A DNA stretch of 64,000 bases from Pseudomonas sp. S31 (GCF_016648105.1 NZ_JACVVE010000001.1:186001-250000), one strand, 5' to 3'; shown: positions 26,556-36,056, counted from the stretch's first letter. The notes: generated from the letters alone by a model not told the origin. Numbers and translations are program-made.

Positions 26556-28973
26556 ATGAACGAAACACAGCGCGCCTCTGGCGCCACCACTTTCATCCTG
26601 GCCGGCCTGGGCGTGATCATCGCCCTGCTTGGCCTTCTCCTCGCCGCCGGCGGCATCAAGCTCGCTGGCCTGGGCGGTTCCTGGTACTTCCTGATCGGCG
26701 GCCTGGCCATGGCCATTGCCGGCGTGCTGATTGCCCGACGCAAGCGTGCCGGGGCGTGGCTGTATGGCGTGTTCCTGCTCGGCACCGTCATCTGGGCACT
26801 GATCGACGCAGGTCTGGTGTTCTGGCCGCTGTTCTCGCGCCTGTTCATGTTCGCCGCCATCGGCATGGTCGTGGCCCTGGTCTACCCAATGCTGGCGCGT
26901 GCCAGCGGTGGCAGTGCCGGCCGTGGCGCCTATGGTCTGGCCGGTGTGCTGGCCGTGGCGCTGGTGATCGCCGCCGGCAACATGTTCGTCGCACACCCGA
27001 GCGTCGCGCCCAACGGCAAGGGCCCAGGCATGACCCCGGTCGAAGCCGGCAAGCAGCAAAAGGACTGGGCCCACTACGGCAACACCGAAGGTGGCAGCCG
27101 CTTCGCCGCGCTCGATCAGATCAACCGCGACAACGTCGACAAGCTCAAGGTGGCCTGGACCTACCACACCGGTGATGTCGCCATCAGTGACGGCAACGGT
27201 GCCGAAGACCAGCTGACCCCCCTGCAGATCGGCAGCAAGGTGTTCATCTGCACCCCGCACAACAACCTCATCGCCCTCGATGCCGACACCGGCAAGGAGC
27301 TGTGGAAGAACGAGATCAACGCCCAGTCCAAGGTCTGGCAGCGTTGCCGCGGCATGGCCTACTTCGACGCCACCACCGCCATTGCCCAGCCGACCCAGCC
27401 GAACAGCTCGCCGATCACCGGCGGTAGCGTGGCGGCCGGTGCCAACTGCCAGCGTCGCCTGCTGACCAACACCATCGACGGCCGCCTGATCGCCGTCGAC
27501 GCGGACAACGGCGAGTTCTGCCAGGGCTTTGGCAACAATGGCCAAGTCGACCTCAAGGCGGGCCTGGGTGACGTACCCGACTCCTACTACCAGCTGTCTT
27601 CCGCGCCATTGATGGCCGGCACCACCGTGGTGGTCGGCGGCCGTGTCGCCGACAACGTCCAGACCGACATGCCAGGCGGTGTGATTCGTGGTTTCGATGT
27701 GATCACGGGGGCCATGAAATGGGCCTTCGACCCGGGCAACCCGGAAGACCGCAAAGCGCCAACCGACGGCAGCACCTATGTGCGCAGCACCCCCAATAGC
27801 TGGGCGCCGATGTCCTACGATCCGGACATGAACACCGTATTCCTGCCGATGGGCTCATCGTCCACCGACATCTATGGTGTCGAACGCAGCCAGCTCGACC
27901 ACACCTACGGTGCCTCGGTACTGGCCCTGGACGCTACCACCGGCAACCAGAAGTGGGTGTTCCAGACCGTGCACAACGATCTCTGGGACTTCGACCTGCC
28001 CATGCAGCCGAGCCTGATCGACTTCACCAAGGACGACGGCAAGACCGTGCCTGCGGTAGTGATCGGCACCAAGGCCGGGCAGATCTACGTGCTCGACCGC
28101 GCCACCGGCAAGCCACTGACCCAGGTCGACGAGGTTCCGGTCAAGCCAAGCAATATCCCCAACGAGCCTTACTCCCCGACCCAGCCGAAATCGGTGGGCA
28201 TGCCGCAGATCGGGGCGCAAACCCTGACCGAGTCGGACATGTGGGGCGCCACCCCGTACGATCAGTTGCTGTGCCGCATCGACTTCAAGAAGATGCGCTA
28301 CGACGGCCTGTACACAGCGCCGGGCTCGGACCTGTCGTTGAGCTTCCCGGGTTCGCTGGGCGGCATGAACTGGGGCAGCATCTCCACTGACCCGGTACAC
28401 GGCTTCATTTTCGTCAATGACATGCGCCTGGGCCTGTGGATCCAGATGATCCCGTCGCAGAACAAGGGTGACGCCGCCTCCGGTGGCGAGGCGCTGAATA
28501 CCGGCATGGGCGCCGTGCCGCTCAAGGGCACGCCTTATGCCGTGAACAAGAACCGCTTCCTGTCGGTCGCCGGTATTCCTTGCCAGGCACCGCCATTCGG
28601 TACCCTGACCGCCGTCGACATGAAGACCCGCCAGATCGCCTGGCAGGTGCCGGTCGGTACCGTCGAAGACACCGGTCCACTGGGCATCCGCATGCACCTG
28701 CCGATCAAGATCGGCCTGCCGACCCTCGGCGGCACCCTGTCCACCCAAGGCGGCCTGGTATTCATCGCCGGCACCCAGGACTTCTACCTGCGCGCCTACG
28801 ACAGCAGCAACGGTAACGAAATCTGGAAAGCCCGCCTGCCCGTCGGTAGCCAGGGTGGCCCGATGACCTACGTTTCGCCGAAGACCGGCAAACAGTATGT
28901 AGTGATCACCGCCGGCGGTGCGCGCCAGTCGACTGATCGTGGCGACTACGTGATTTCTTACGCTCTGCCGTAA
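26556..28973 (+). CDS. quiA: Membrane-bound PQQ dehydrogenase, quinate/glucose/shikimate family
   Basis: Encodes 805 aa. About five N-terminal membrane segments (residues ~10-140) are followed by an eight-bladed PQQ propeller. Motifs include WAHYGNTEGGSRFAALDQIN, NNLIALDADTGKELW, VHNDLWDFDLPMQPSLIDF and LPTLGGTLSTQGGLVFIAGT. The enzyme oxidises a polyol acid or sugar in the periplasm and passes electrons to ubiquinone. I favour quinate/shikimate over glucose because P. putida has a distinct gcd elsewhere and carries a quinate-type paralog beside an OprB-like porin; this is inference. Quinate oxidation would feed protocatechuate, as pobA does. Confidence 0.85.
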   Translation: MNETQRASGATTFILAGLGVIIALLGLLLAAGGIKLAGLGGSWYFLIGGLAMAIAGVLIARRKRAGAWLYGVFLLGTVIWALIDAGLVFWPLFSRLFMFAAIGMVVALVYPMLARASGGSAGRGAYGLAGVLAVALVIAAGNMFVAHPSVAPNGKGPGMTPVEAGKQQKDWAHYGNTEGGSRFAALDQINRDNVDKLKVAWTYHTGDVAISDGNGAEDQLTPLQIGSKVFICTPHNNLIALDADTGKELWKNEINAQSKVWQRCRGMAYFDATTAIAQPTQPNSSPITGGSVAAGANCQRRLLTNTIDGRLIAVDADNGEFCQGFGNNGQVDLKAGLGDVPDSYYQLSSAPLMAGTTVVVGGRVADNVQTDMPGGVIRGFDVITGAMKWAFDPGNPEDRKAPTDGSTYVRSTPNSWAPMSYDPDMNTVFLPMGSSSTDIYGVERSQLDHTYGASVLALDATTGNQKWVFQTVHNDLWDFDLPMQPSLIDFTKDDGKTVPAVVIGTKAGQIYVLDRATGKPLTQVDEVPVKPSNIPNEPYSPTQPKSVGMPQIGAQTLTESDMWGATPYDQLLCRIDFKKMRYDGLYTAPGSDLSLSFPGSLGGMNWGSISTDPVHGFIFVNDMRLGLWIQMIPSQNKGDAASGGEALNTGMGAVPLKGTPYAVNKNRFLSVAGIPCQAPPFGTLTAVDMKTRQIAWQVPVGTVEDTGPLGIRMHLPIKIGLPTLGGTLSTQGGLVFIAGTQDFYLRAYDSSNGNEIWKARLPVGSQGGPMTYVSPKTGKQYVVITAGGARQSTDRGDYVISYALP

Positions 28974-28986
28974 TACCGCGTCGCTC

Positions 28987-29076
28987 CGTTGGCGGGTGAA
29001 CCCGCTCCCACAGGATCTACACTGCCCATGCTGATGGCGCAGTTCCTGTGGGGGCGGGTTCACCCGCGAACAGCCC
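28987..29076. repeat. Inverted REP pair between dehydrogenase and porin genes
   Basis: REP-like copies at 28987-29014 (GGCGGGTGAACCCGCTCCCA) and 29045-29076 (GGGGCGGGTTCACCCGCGAA) are inverted, 30 bp apart. They could fold in the transcript and lower read-through from the dehydrogenase to the porin gene. Confidence 0.85.
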
Positions 29077-29078
29077 CC

Positions 29079-29086
29079 AAGAACAA
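29079..29086 (+). promoter_or_regulatory. Hfq/Crc-type motif before the porin start
   Basis: AAGAACAA fits AANAANAA exactly and lies 14 nt before the ATG, just upstream of the probable ribosome site. Post-transcriptional catabolite repression is inferred. Confidence 0.45.
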
Positions 29087-29100
29087 CACGAGACATAGCA

Positions 29101-30369
29101 ATGCCATCCGCTATCCGCATCACCCCTACCCTGCTGCTGGCCCTTGCCAGCACTTCTGCCCTGGCCGACGGCGACCTCATGAACCGCAGCACCATGACCG
29201 GTGACTGGGGCGGCCTGCGCCATCAGCTCGAAGAAGACGGCGTCAAGTTCACTGGCGACTACAGCGGTGAAACCGCCTACAACGCCCACGGCGGCTTGCA
29301 CCGCTCGGCGCGCTATTCACAGAACCTCAAGCTTGGCGTGCAGTTCGACCTGTCGAAACTGTATGGCCTGGAGAACGGCGGCAAGGTCCAGCTGACCATC
29401 AACGACCGGCGCGGCAACAGCGCCTCCGAAGACCTGGTCGGCAACCGCCTGCCGATCCAGGAAAACTACGGTGGCCTCTACACCCGCCTGACCGAACTGA
29501 GCTACGAGCGCACCCTGTTCACCCCGGCGCTCAACGTCAAGCTTGGCTACATGGCCATGGGCAACGACCTCGGCGGCCTCGACAGCGGCATCCTGTGCAA
29601 CTTCATGAACGCCGGGTTCTGCGGTCACCCGCTGAACATGTCCGGCGGCAGTGGCTGGACCAACTACCCCAACGCCCACTTGGGCGTGCGCGTGAAGTAC
29701 GATCTTTCGCCGTCCTGGCAACTGCGCGTGGCAGCGTTCAACGTCGACCCCGAGAGCAACGGCAACTCCAGCCGCGCGTGGCACCTGGGGCCCAAGCACA
29801 CCACCGGTACCGTGGTACCTGTGGAGCTGGTGTACAAGCTGCAGGGCGAGCTGCCGGGCGAGTACAAGCTGGGCTACTACTACGACAGCTCCGACGTGAA
29901 GCGCATCGGCAGCGACAAGCAAGTGTCCGGCCGCAGTGGCCACTACCTGTTGGTCGACCAGGCGGTGTGGAGCGACGATGCCTCGCCAGGTCGCAGCCTG
30001 CATGCCTTTGGCCAGTACTCGGCATCGAGCGAGGCGGCCTCGCCGTTCACCAAGTGGTACGGCGCTGGCGTGGTCCTGTACAAACCATTCGAAGGTCGCC
30101 CGCGCGATACCCTGGCCCTGGGCTATGGCCGCGCCGTGCCAAATCCACGCAGCCGTGACCTGCTGGAAGACGCCGCGCTCAATGCCGGCGAGCAGTTCCC
30201 CAACATCGACAGCGCCGAGCAGCTGATCGAACTGAGCTATGGCTACCAGGCCACACCGTGGCTGAACCTGCGCCCTGATGTGCAATACATCATCGAGCCG
30301 GGAGCCTTCTCCGGCCAGGACATCGACAATGCCCTGGTGGTCGGCCTGCAAGTCAAGGCCACCTTCTGA
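29101..30369 (+). CDS. OprB-family carbohydrate-selective porin
   Basis: Encodes 422 aa. A signal peptide (residues 1-~22, ending STSALA) precedes a beta-barrel of the OprB family, with RSTMTGDWGGLRHQLEEDGV at the mature N-terminus, GSGWTNYPNAHLGVRVKYDL mid-barrel and a C-terminal aromatic signature ending KATF for outer-membrane insertion. It lies downstream of the PQQ dehydrogenase and would let its sugar or cyclitol-acid substrate into the periplasm. Confidence 0.92.
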   Translation: MPSAIRITPTLLLALASTSALADGDLMNRSTMTGDWGGLRHQLEEDGVKFTGDYSGETAYNAHGGLHRSARYSQNLKLGVQFDLSKLYGLENGGKVQLTINDRRGNSASEDLVGNRLPIQENYGGLYTRLTELSYERTLFTPALNVKLGYMAMGNDLGGLDSGILCNFMNAGFCGHPLNMSGGSGWTNYPNAHLGVRVKYDLSPSWQLRVAAFNVDPESNGNSSRAWHLGPKHTTGTVVPVELVYKLQGELPGEYKLGYYYDSSDVKRIGSDKQVSGRSGHYLLVDQAVWSDDASPGRSLHAFGQYSASSEAASPFTKWYGAGVVLYKPFEGRPRDTLALGYGRAVPNPRSRDLLEDAALNAGEQFPNIDSAEQLIELSYGYQATPWLNLRPDVQYIIEPGAFSGQDIDNALVVGLQVKATF

Positions 30370-30375
30370 CATCCG

Positions 30376-30396
30376 CAGGGCCGCGGTGCGGCCCTA
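30376..30396 (+). terminator. Hairpin after porin gene
   Basis: GGGCCGC-GGT-GCGGCCC lies 7-10 bp after the stop codon, without a T-run. It is probably a terminator. Confidence 0.4.
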
Positions 30397-30503
30397 TCGC
30401 GGGCAACCGGTTCCTGCAGGGGCCGGTACCACCAAAACGCAAACTGGCAGCTGCCCCGCCCTCGGTCTTTACTGAACCCTTCTAATCTGGGGAAACACGA
30501 CCG

Positions 30504-32006
30504 ATGAGCAGCGCAACGGAAAGCAAACTCAATGTCTGGTCGCTCACCGCTCTGGTGGTGGGCTCGATGGTCGGTGCCGGGATCTTCTCCTTGCCGGCCA
30601 CTTTCGGCCGCGCCACCGGCGGGCTCGGCGCGATCATCGCCTGGTGCATCGCTGGCGCCGGCATGCTCATGCTGGCATTCGTCTTCCAGACCCTGGCGCG
30701 TCGCAGGCCCGACCTGGACTCCGGCATCTACGCCTACGCCAATGCCGGCTTCGGCAGCTATCTGGGCTTCGCCTCGGCATTCGGCTTCTGGGCGGGCACC
30801 TGCATCGGCAACGTGTCCTATTTCATTCTGATCAAATCGACCCTCGGGGCGTTCTTCCCGGTGTTCGGTGATGGCAACACCGTGGTGGCCATTGCCGTGT
30901 CGTCGGTGCTGCTGTGGGGCTTTCACTTCCTGGTGCTGCGCGGCGTGCAGGGGGCGGCGGTGATCAATACCATCGCGACGGTGGCCAAGATGATCCCGAT
31001 CCTGGTGTTCATCGTGGTCATCATCGCCGCCTTCGACAGCGACCTGTTCAGCCAGAACTTCTGGGGCAGCGCGGCCGCCGGCCCGGCGGCCGACCTTGCG
31101 CATCTGGACGACTACGGCCGGGTCGGCCATGCCGCCGTGGACATGGTTGCACCGAGCGAATCACTGTTCGACCAGGTGCGCAGCACCATGCTGGTCACGG
31201 TCTTCGTATTTCTCGGTATCGAAGGCGCCAGCGTCTATTCGCGTTATGCGCGCAATCGCCGCGACGTGGGCATCGCTACGGTGCTGGGCTTCATCGGTGT
31301 ACTGTGCCTGCTGGTGCTGATCACCCTGCTCAGCTATGGCGTGATGCTGCGCCCGGAACTCGCCGGCCTGCGCCAGCCATCGATGGCGGGCGTGCTGGAA
31401 GCCATTGTCGGCCGCTGGGGCGCGATCTTCATCAGCATCGGGCTGATCATCTCGGTACTCGGCGCCTATCTGTCGTGGACCCTGCTGGCGGCCGAAGTGC
31501 TTTACTCTGCGGCCCACGACCAGGCCATGCCGACCTTCCTCACCCAGGAGAACGACCATCGGGTGCCGTCCTCGGCGCTATGGCTGACCACCTTGTTCGT
31601 CCAGCTGTTCCTGCTGCTCACCTGGTTCACCGAGTACGCCTTCACCCTTGCCCTGGAGCTCACCAGCTCGCTGACGCTGATCCCCTACCTGCTGGTTGCG
31701 GCCTATGGGCTGAAGTTGGCTGCAAACCGCGAAACCTACGAAAACGCACCCGGCGAGCGCAGCAAGGACCTGCTGATCGCCTTGCTGGCCACAGCCTACG
31801 CGGCACTGATGGTCTGGGCCGGCGGGCTGAAGTACCTGCTGCTGTCGGCACTGATCTACGGGCCAGGCACGCTGCTGTATATCAAGGCGCGCCGCGAACG
31901 GCAGCGCCAGGTGTTCAATGGCTTCGAGCGGGTGGTGTTCGGCGTGGTGCTGCTGGGCGCCCTGATCGCGCTGTATGGCCTGGTCAGCGGCGCGATCGGG
32001 ATCTGA
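30504..32006 (+). CDS. APC-superfamily basic amino acid/polyamine antiporter
   Basis: Encodes 500 aa with about 12-13 membrane segments. The N-terminal SLTALVVGSMVGAGIFSLPA is the APC substrate-binding helix, and FVFLGIEGASVYSRYARNRR is typical of the arginine/ornithine (ArcD) and lysine/cadaverine type antiporters. No decarboxylase or arc operon is beside it, so the exchange pair is unknown. Confidence 0.87.
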   Translation: MSSATESKLNVWSLTALVVGSMVGAGIFSLPATFGRATGGLGAIIAWCIAGAGMLMLAFVFQTLARRRPDLDSGIYAYANAGFGSYLGFASAFGFWAGTCIGNVSYFILIKSTLGAFFPVFGDGNTVVAIAVSSVLLWGFHFLVLRGVQGAAVINTIATVAKMIPILVFIVVIIAAFDSDLFSQNFWGSAAAGPAADLAHLDDYGRVGHAAVDMVAPSESLFDQVRSTMLVTVFVFLGIEGASVYSRYARNRRDVGIATVLGFIGVLCLLVLITLLSYGVMLRPELAGLRQPSMAGVLEAIVGRWGAIFISIGLIISVLGAYLSWTLLAAEVLYSAAHDQAMPTFLTQENDHRVPSSALWLTTLFVQLFLLLTWFTEYAFTLALELTSSLTLIPYLLVAAYGLKLAANRETYENAPGERSKDLLIALLATAYAALMVWAGGLKYLLLSALIYGPGTLLYIKARRERQRQVFNGFERVVFGVVLLGALIALYGLVSGAIGI

Positions 32007-32110
32007 CTGACGCGCGCCGCTCAGGCGCCCCGGAGGCAACCCGTCTCGCTGGTGAAATGGGCCAGAACGTCTTTACTTGTTGAGTAAGGTCTCCAGGAAG
32101 GTGTGCGCCT

Positions 32111-32497
32111 ATGAAGATCGTAGTCACCAGTATCCTCGTCGACGACCAGGCCAAGGCCCTGGCTTTCTACCACTACGTGCTCGGTTTCGAGCCAAAGCAT
32201 GATATCGCCATGGGCCAGCATCGCTGGCTGACCCTCACCTCACCCAAGGACCCTGACGGCGTCGAACTGCTGCTCGAGCCCGATGCGCACCCTGCGGCAA
32301 GGACCTACAAGGCAGCCTTGAAGCACGACGGCATACCAGCCGCCTCGTTTGGCGTGCGCGACATTCAGGCGGAGTACACGCGGCTGTGCAAGGCGGGCGT
32401 GAGGTTCACAAAGGAGCCCACCGCCCTTGGCCCGGTGACGATCGCAGTGTTCGACGACACCTGCGGCAACCTGATCCAGATCGCCCAGAAGCACTGA
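32111..32497 (+). CDS. VOC/glyoxalase-fold protein
   Basis: Encodes 128 aa, a two-module beta-alpha-beta-beta-beta fold of the glyoxalase/dioxygenase superfamily: KIVVTSILVDDQAKALAFYH at the start, GVELLLEPDAHPAA mid-protein and VTIAVFDDTCGNLIQIAQKH at the end. Asp-Thr-Cys-Gly-Asn replaces the usual DPDGN. AGGAAGG lies 9 bases before the ATG. The substrate is unknown. Confidence 0.85.
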   Translation: MKIVVTSILVDDQAKALAFYHYVLGFEPKHDIAMGQHRWLTLTSPKDPDGVELLLEPDAHPAARTYKAALKHDGIPAASFGVRDIQAEYTRLCKAGVRFTKEPTALGPVTIAVFDDTCGNLIQIAQKH

Positions 32498-32574
32498 ACA
32501 TCGGCCTGTGGCAGGCCGCGGTTCGGTTCGCTACATTTGCAGCTGTTACCCGTGCGCCACGACAAGGAAAACAA

Positions 32575-33207
32575 ATGCGCCACGAATTCAGCGAAGTCCT
32601 CAACGACCTGGTCGACTATTTCCTGCTTGGCGACATTCAGTTGCTCGACCACTTCAAGCACGAACATCACCTCCCCGACGACCTGGCCACCGAGTTCACC
32701 CATACCGACAGTGGTGACCGCGCGGTGCGCGAGGGTGTGGTGGTGCCCTTGGCCGGGATCGACAACCTGCCCTATCACATCATCTTCACCCTCGACGGCC
32801 ACCCCCCCGCCCTGGGCGAACCCGGCAGCCGCCTGAAACACCATCGTACAGGGTACGTACTACGTATCGAGAACCGCGCCGTGATGCTGTACACCTGGCG
32901 CATCCTTCAGCACTTCACCAACAAGACCCTGGGCGATCTGTTGGCGCGCTACCAAGTGCCGGGAAGGCCGATCATCGAGCTGGACAACGGCTGGTACGAT
33001 GTGGAGGTGCTCGCGGGCGCAGTGGTGCGTGACGGCTTGTACGAGCCGGCGTTCGAGTTCGTGCTGAACAAACGTTGGAGCCGGGGTGAGGCAGATGTGG
33101 ATACCGGCTACGCGTTCAGCCTGCGCGGGTATTTCTTTTTATTCGGGCCCGACCGGCCCTCTCCGCCCCCACCCGCCGCGAAGAGGCCACTACCGGCTAC
33201 CTCACCC
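32575..33207 (+). CDS. Conserved hypothetical protein lacking its expected stop codon
   Basis: Begins with a good ribosome site (AAGGAAAACAA) and encodes ~190 residues of well-formed, non-membrane protein (MRHEFSEVLNDLVDYFLLGD, AVMLYTWRILQHFTNKTLGD, YAFSLRGYFFLFGPD). After about 33140 the reading frame runs on through proline-rich, non-protein-like sequence and through the antisense of the MFS gene; the first in-frame stop is at 34990-34992. I end the feature at the boundary with the MFS gene as a convention. A lost stop or a frameshift near the T-rich stretch 33131-33140 are both possible. The family is not recognised. Confidence 0.6.
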
Positions 33208-34887
33208 TCACGCGTGGTTGATATCCCGATCCTTGGTCTCCGGCAGGAAGAAAATCCCCAACACGGCCGTCATCACCGCAATCACGATCGGATACCACAA
33301 CCCGTAGTAGATATCACCAGTCGCCGCCACCATGGCAAATGCCACCGTCGGCAGGAAGCCACCGAACCAACCGTTACCGATGTGATACGGCAGCGACATG
33401 GAGGTATAGCGGATACGTGCCGGGAACAACTCCACCAGCCAGGCGGCGATCGGGCCATAGACCATGGTCACGTAGATCACCAACACGGTCAGCAGCAACA
33501 GCACCATCGGGTAGTGGATCTTCGCCGGGTCGGCCTTCTCTGGATACCCTGCTTCCTTGAGTGCGCCGCCCAGGGTGGCGGTGAAGGCATCGTTCTGCAC
33601 CTTGAAGTCGGCCGCCGCCAGGCGGCTGCCATCGAAGCTCGGCAGCACCCGCTCACCAATGCGAATCTGCGTCAGGCTACCGGGTTCGGCTGCTTCGTTG
33701 GTGTAAGGAATCGCCCGTTTGGCCAACAGGCTCTTGGCGATGTCGCAAGAGCTGGTGAATTTGGCCTTGCCCACCGGATCGAACTGGAAGGCGCATTGGC
33801 CAGGGTCTGCCACCACTACCACCGGGTTCTGTTCCTGAGCCACGAACACGTTGGGGTTGCCGTACTCGGTCAGCGCCTTGAAGATCGGAAAGTAAGTGAG
33901 CGCGGCGATGATGCAGCCGGCCATGATGATCTTCTTGCGGCCGATACGGTCCGACAGGCTGCCGAAGAAGATGAAGAACGGAGTGCCGATCAGCAACGAT
34001 CCGGCAATCAGCAGGTTGGCGGTCTGCGGGTCGATCTTGAGCGTCTGCAACAGGAAGAACAGCGCATAGAACTGCCCGGTGTACCACACCACCGCCTGAC
34101 CGGCGGTGCCGCCCAGCAGCGACATGATCACCACCTTGAGGTTCTCCCAGCGGGCGAAGGACTCGGTCAGCGGCGCTTTGGACGCCTTGCCCTCGGCCTT
34201 CATCTTCAGGAACACCGGCGACTCGTTGAGCTGCATGCGGATGTACACCGAGATCGCCAGCAGCAGGATCGACAGCAGAAACGGAATGCGCCAGCCCCAG
34301 GCCTCGAAGGCCTCGGTGCCCATCGCCGTGCGGCAGGCGAGGATCACCAGCAGGGAGAGAAACAGGCCGAGTGTCGCGGTGGTCTGGATCCAGGCAGTGA
34401 AGAACCCTCGCCGCCCTTTGGGCGCATGCTCCGCCACGTAGGTGGCCGCGCCGCCGTACTCGCCGCCCAGCGCCAGCCCCTGGAGCAGACGCAGAGTGAT
34501 GAGGATCACTGGCGCAGCCACGCCGATGGCCGCGTAGCTGGGCAGCAGCCCCACCACTGCAGTGGACAGGCCCATGATGACAATGGTGATCAGAAAGGTG
34601 TACTTGCGCCCGATCATGTCCCCCAGCCGGCCGAACACGATGGCACCGAACGGTCGTACGGCAAAGCCTGCGGCGAACGCCAGCAAGGCGAAGATGAACG
34701 AGGTGGTTTCATTGACCCCGGCGAAGAAGTGCTTGGCGATGATCGCCGCCAGCGAGCCGTACAGGTAGAAGTCGTACCATTCGAACACCGTGCCCAGGGA
34801 CGAAGCAAAAATGACCTTGCGCTCCTCCTTGGTGATACCGCGTTGGGGCGCGCTACTGCCCGTGGATGCGCTGTCGAGAACCGCCAT
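33208..34887 (-). CDS. MHS-type MFS transporter with large internal insertion
   Basis: Encodes 559 aa. This is a metabolite:H+ symporter-type MFS protein (FEWYDFYLYGSLAAIIAKHF, RPFGAIVFGRLGDMIGRKYT, LGGEYGGAATYVAEHAPKGR), with 12 expected membrane segments. Residues ~343-457 form a polar insertion between helices that contains two cysteines (PGQCAFQF and TSSCDIAK). Such long forms occur in a subgroup of this family. GGAGG six bases before the ATG at 34887 fixes the start; the upstream frame to 35076 is spurious. Related carriers take up organic acids or osmolytes. Confidence 0.9.
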   Translation of the reverse strand: MAVLDSASTGSSAPQRGITKEERKVIFASSLGTVFEWYDFYLYGSLAAIIAKHFFAGVNETTSFIFALLAFAAGFAVRPFGAIVFGRLGDMIGRKYTFLITIVIMGLSTAVVGLLPSYAAIGVAAPVILITLRLLQGLALGGEYGGAATYVAEHAPKGRRGFFTAWIQTTATLGLFLSLLVILACRTAMGTEAFEAWGWRIPFLLSILLLAISVYIRMQLNESPVFLKMKAEGKASKAPLTESFARWENLKVVIMSLLGGTAGQAVVWYTGQFYALFFLLQTLKIDPQTANLLIAGSLLIGTPFFIFFGSLSDRIGRKKIIMAGCIIAALTYFPIFKALTEYGNPNVFVAQEQNPVVVVADPGQCAFQFDPVGKAKFTSSCDIAKSLLAKRAIPYTNEAAEPGSLTQIRIGERVLPSFDGSRLAAADFKVQNDAFTATLGGALKEAGYPEKADPAKIHYPMVLLLLTVLVIYVTMVYGPIAAWLVELFPARIRYTSMSLPYHIGNGWFGGFLPTVAFAMVAATGDIYYGLWYPIVIAVMTAVLGIFFLPETKDRDINHA

Positions 34888-35129
34888 GGGATGCCTCCGT
34901 CGTGTCGTTATCGCAGGCCGGAGCACCTCATACCCATTCAACCGTCGTACCCGGGCCTCAGGGCTTGCCTCGGATCGAGACAAGGTATCTGAAGCATAAT
35001 CGGCTTTGCCGGGATATCCACTGGCCAGTACGCGCGCTGACACGAACGGCGCCTTCACTGCAGGACCGTGGTTCACCCGCGAAGGCCGTAAAACCGATCA
35101 ACCCAGCAAGCAAAACGCCTGAACGCCCT

Positions 35130-36056
35130 TCATTCGTTGACTCGACGCAACAGCCCGCTGCCTTCGTGCCGGGCGAGGATACGCAGGAGCTGGTCGACCA
35201 GGGCGCGCTCCGGCGCCTCCAGGTGGAAATGGTGCCCGCCCGGATGCCAGGACACCTTGGCCTGGCTTGGCAAGGCGCCTTGGCGTCGGGCGAAACCCGC
35301 CTCGGCGAACGCACCCTGGCGCCCCAGCATCAGGTACAGCGGGCAGCGGATCTGGCGCAGCAAGTCGCAGGCCTCGCGCTCGGTCAGTGGCATAGGCTCA
35401 GGCAGCACCAGGCGCGGATCGTGGCGCCAGCAATAGCCATCGCCCAGTTGTAACAGGTCGCGCAGGACCAGCAGCCGCGCGGCATCGTCCGACAACGCGT
35501 GGTCCAGGCGCGTGCGCCGCTGCCCGAGGGCAGCCTCAAGGTCATCGAATCGGCTGCCGTGGGCGTCGCTGAAGCCGTGCGCCTGGCTGCGTTGAACCAT
35601 GCGCTTGAGCCGATAGGCCCGCGCCAGATGCTGCACACGGTCGTCGTCGGCCACGGTGAACGGCGCCCCCATGCCATCGAGGAAAGTCATGCTGGCGATA
35701 CCGCTGGTCATCGCCGCCAGCAACGACGCGATACCGGTACCCATGCCATGGGCCAATACATGGAATTGCGTCAGGCCCAGGCTGTCGGTAACGGCCAGCA
35801 TGTCTTCGGCATGTTCCCAAAGGTAGTAGCCACTGTCGTGGCGTCGGTGATCGGAGCGCCCATGACCGACCAGGTCGGGGGCCACAACGAAACAGCCATC
35901 GAGCATCGGCGCCAGGCGCTCGAACGAGGCGGCGTTGTCCAGCCAGCCATGCAAGGCCAATAGCGGAATACCGTCTTCCGGGCCCCAGGTGCGTACGGCC
36001 ACCTCGATACCATTCAAATCCAGCAGATGGTCCCTGGGACCGAGCCGCGAGTGCAT
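35130..36056 (-). CDS. Alpha/beta-hydrolase-fold protein with Gly at the nucleophile position
   Basis: Encodes 308 aa of the alpha/beta-hydrolase fold: LLALHGWLDNAASFERLAPM (oxyanion loop), VAPDLVGHGRSD and a late HPGGHHFHLEAPE that would supply the catalytic His. The nucleophile elbow, normally G-x-S-x-G, reads AHGMG: residue 104 is Gly (codon GGC at 35745-35747), one base away from Ser AGC. The rest of the fold is intact. Hydrolase activity is therefore doubtful; it may be inactive or work by another mechanism. Confidence 0.87.
   Translation of the reverse strand: MHSRLGPRDHLLDLNGIEVAVRTWGPEDGIPLLALHGWLDNAASFERLAPMLDGCFVVAPDLVGHGRSDHRRHDSGYYLWEHAEDMLAVTDSLGLTQFHVLAHGMGTGIASLLAAMTSGIASMTFLDGMGAPFTVADDDRVQHLARAYRLKRMVQRSQAHGFSDAHGSRFDDLEAALGQRRTRLDHALSDDAARLLVLRDLLQLGDGYCWRHDPRLVLPEPMPLTEREACDLLRQIRCPLYLMLGRQGAFAEAGFARRQGALPSQAKVSWHPGGHHFHLEAPERALVDQLLRILARHEGSGLLRRVNE

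Noticed and set aside
33640..34992. Long open frame on the plus strand opposite the MFS gene
   Set aside because: It is antisense to a clear transporter and has the low-complexity residue pattern of a GC-rich shadow frame. It is only mentioned because the gene starting at 32575 runs into it.
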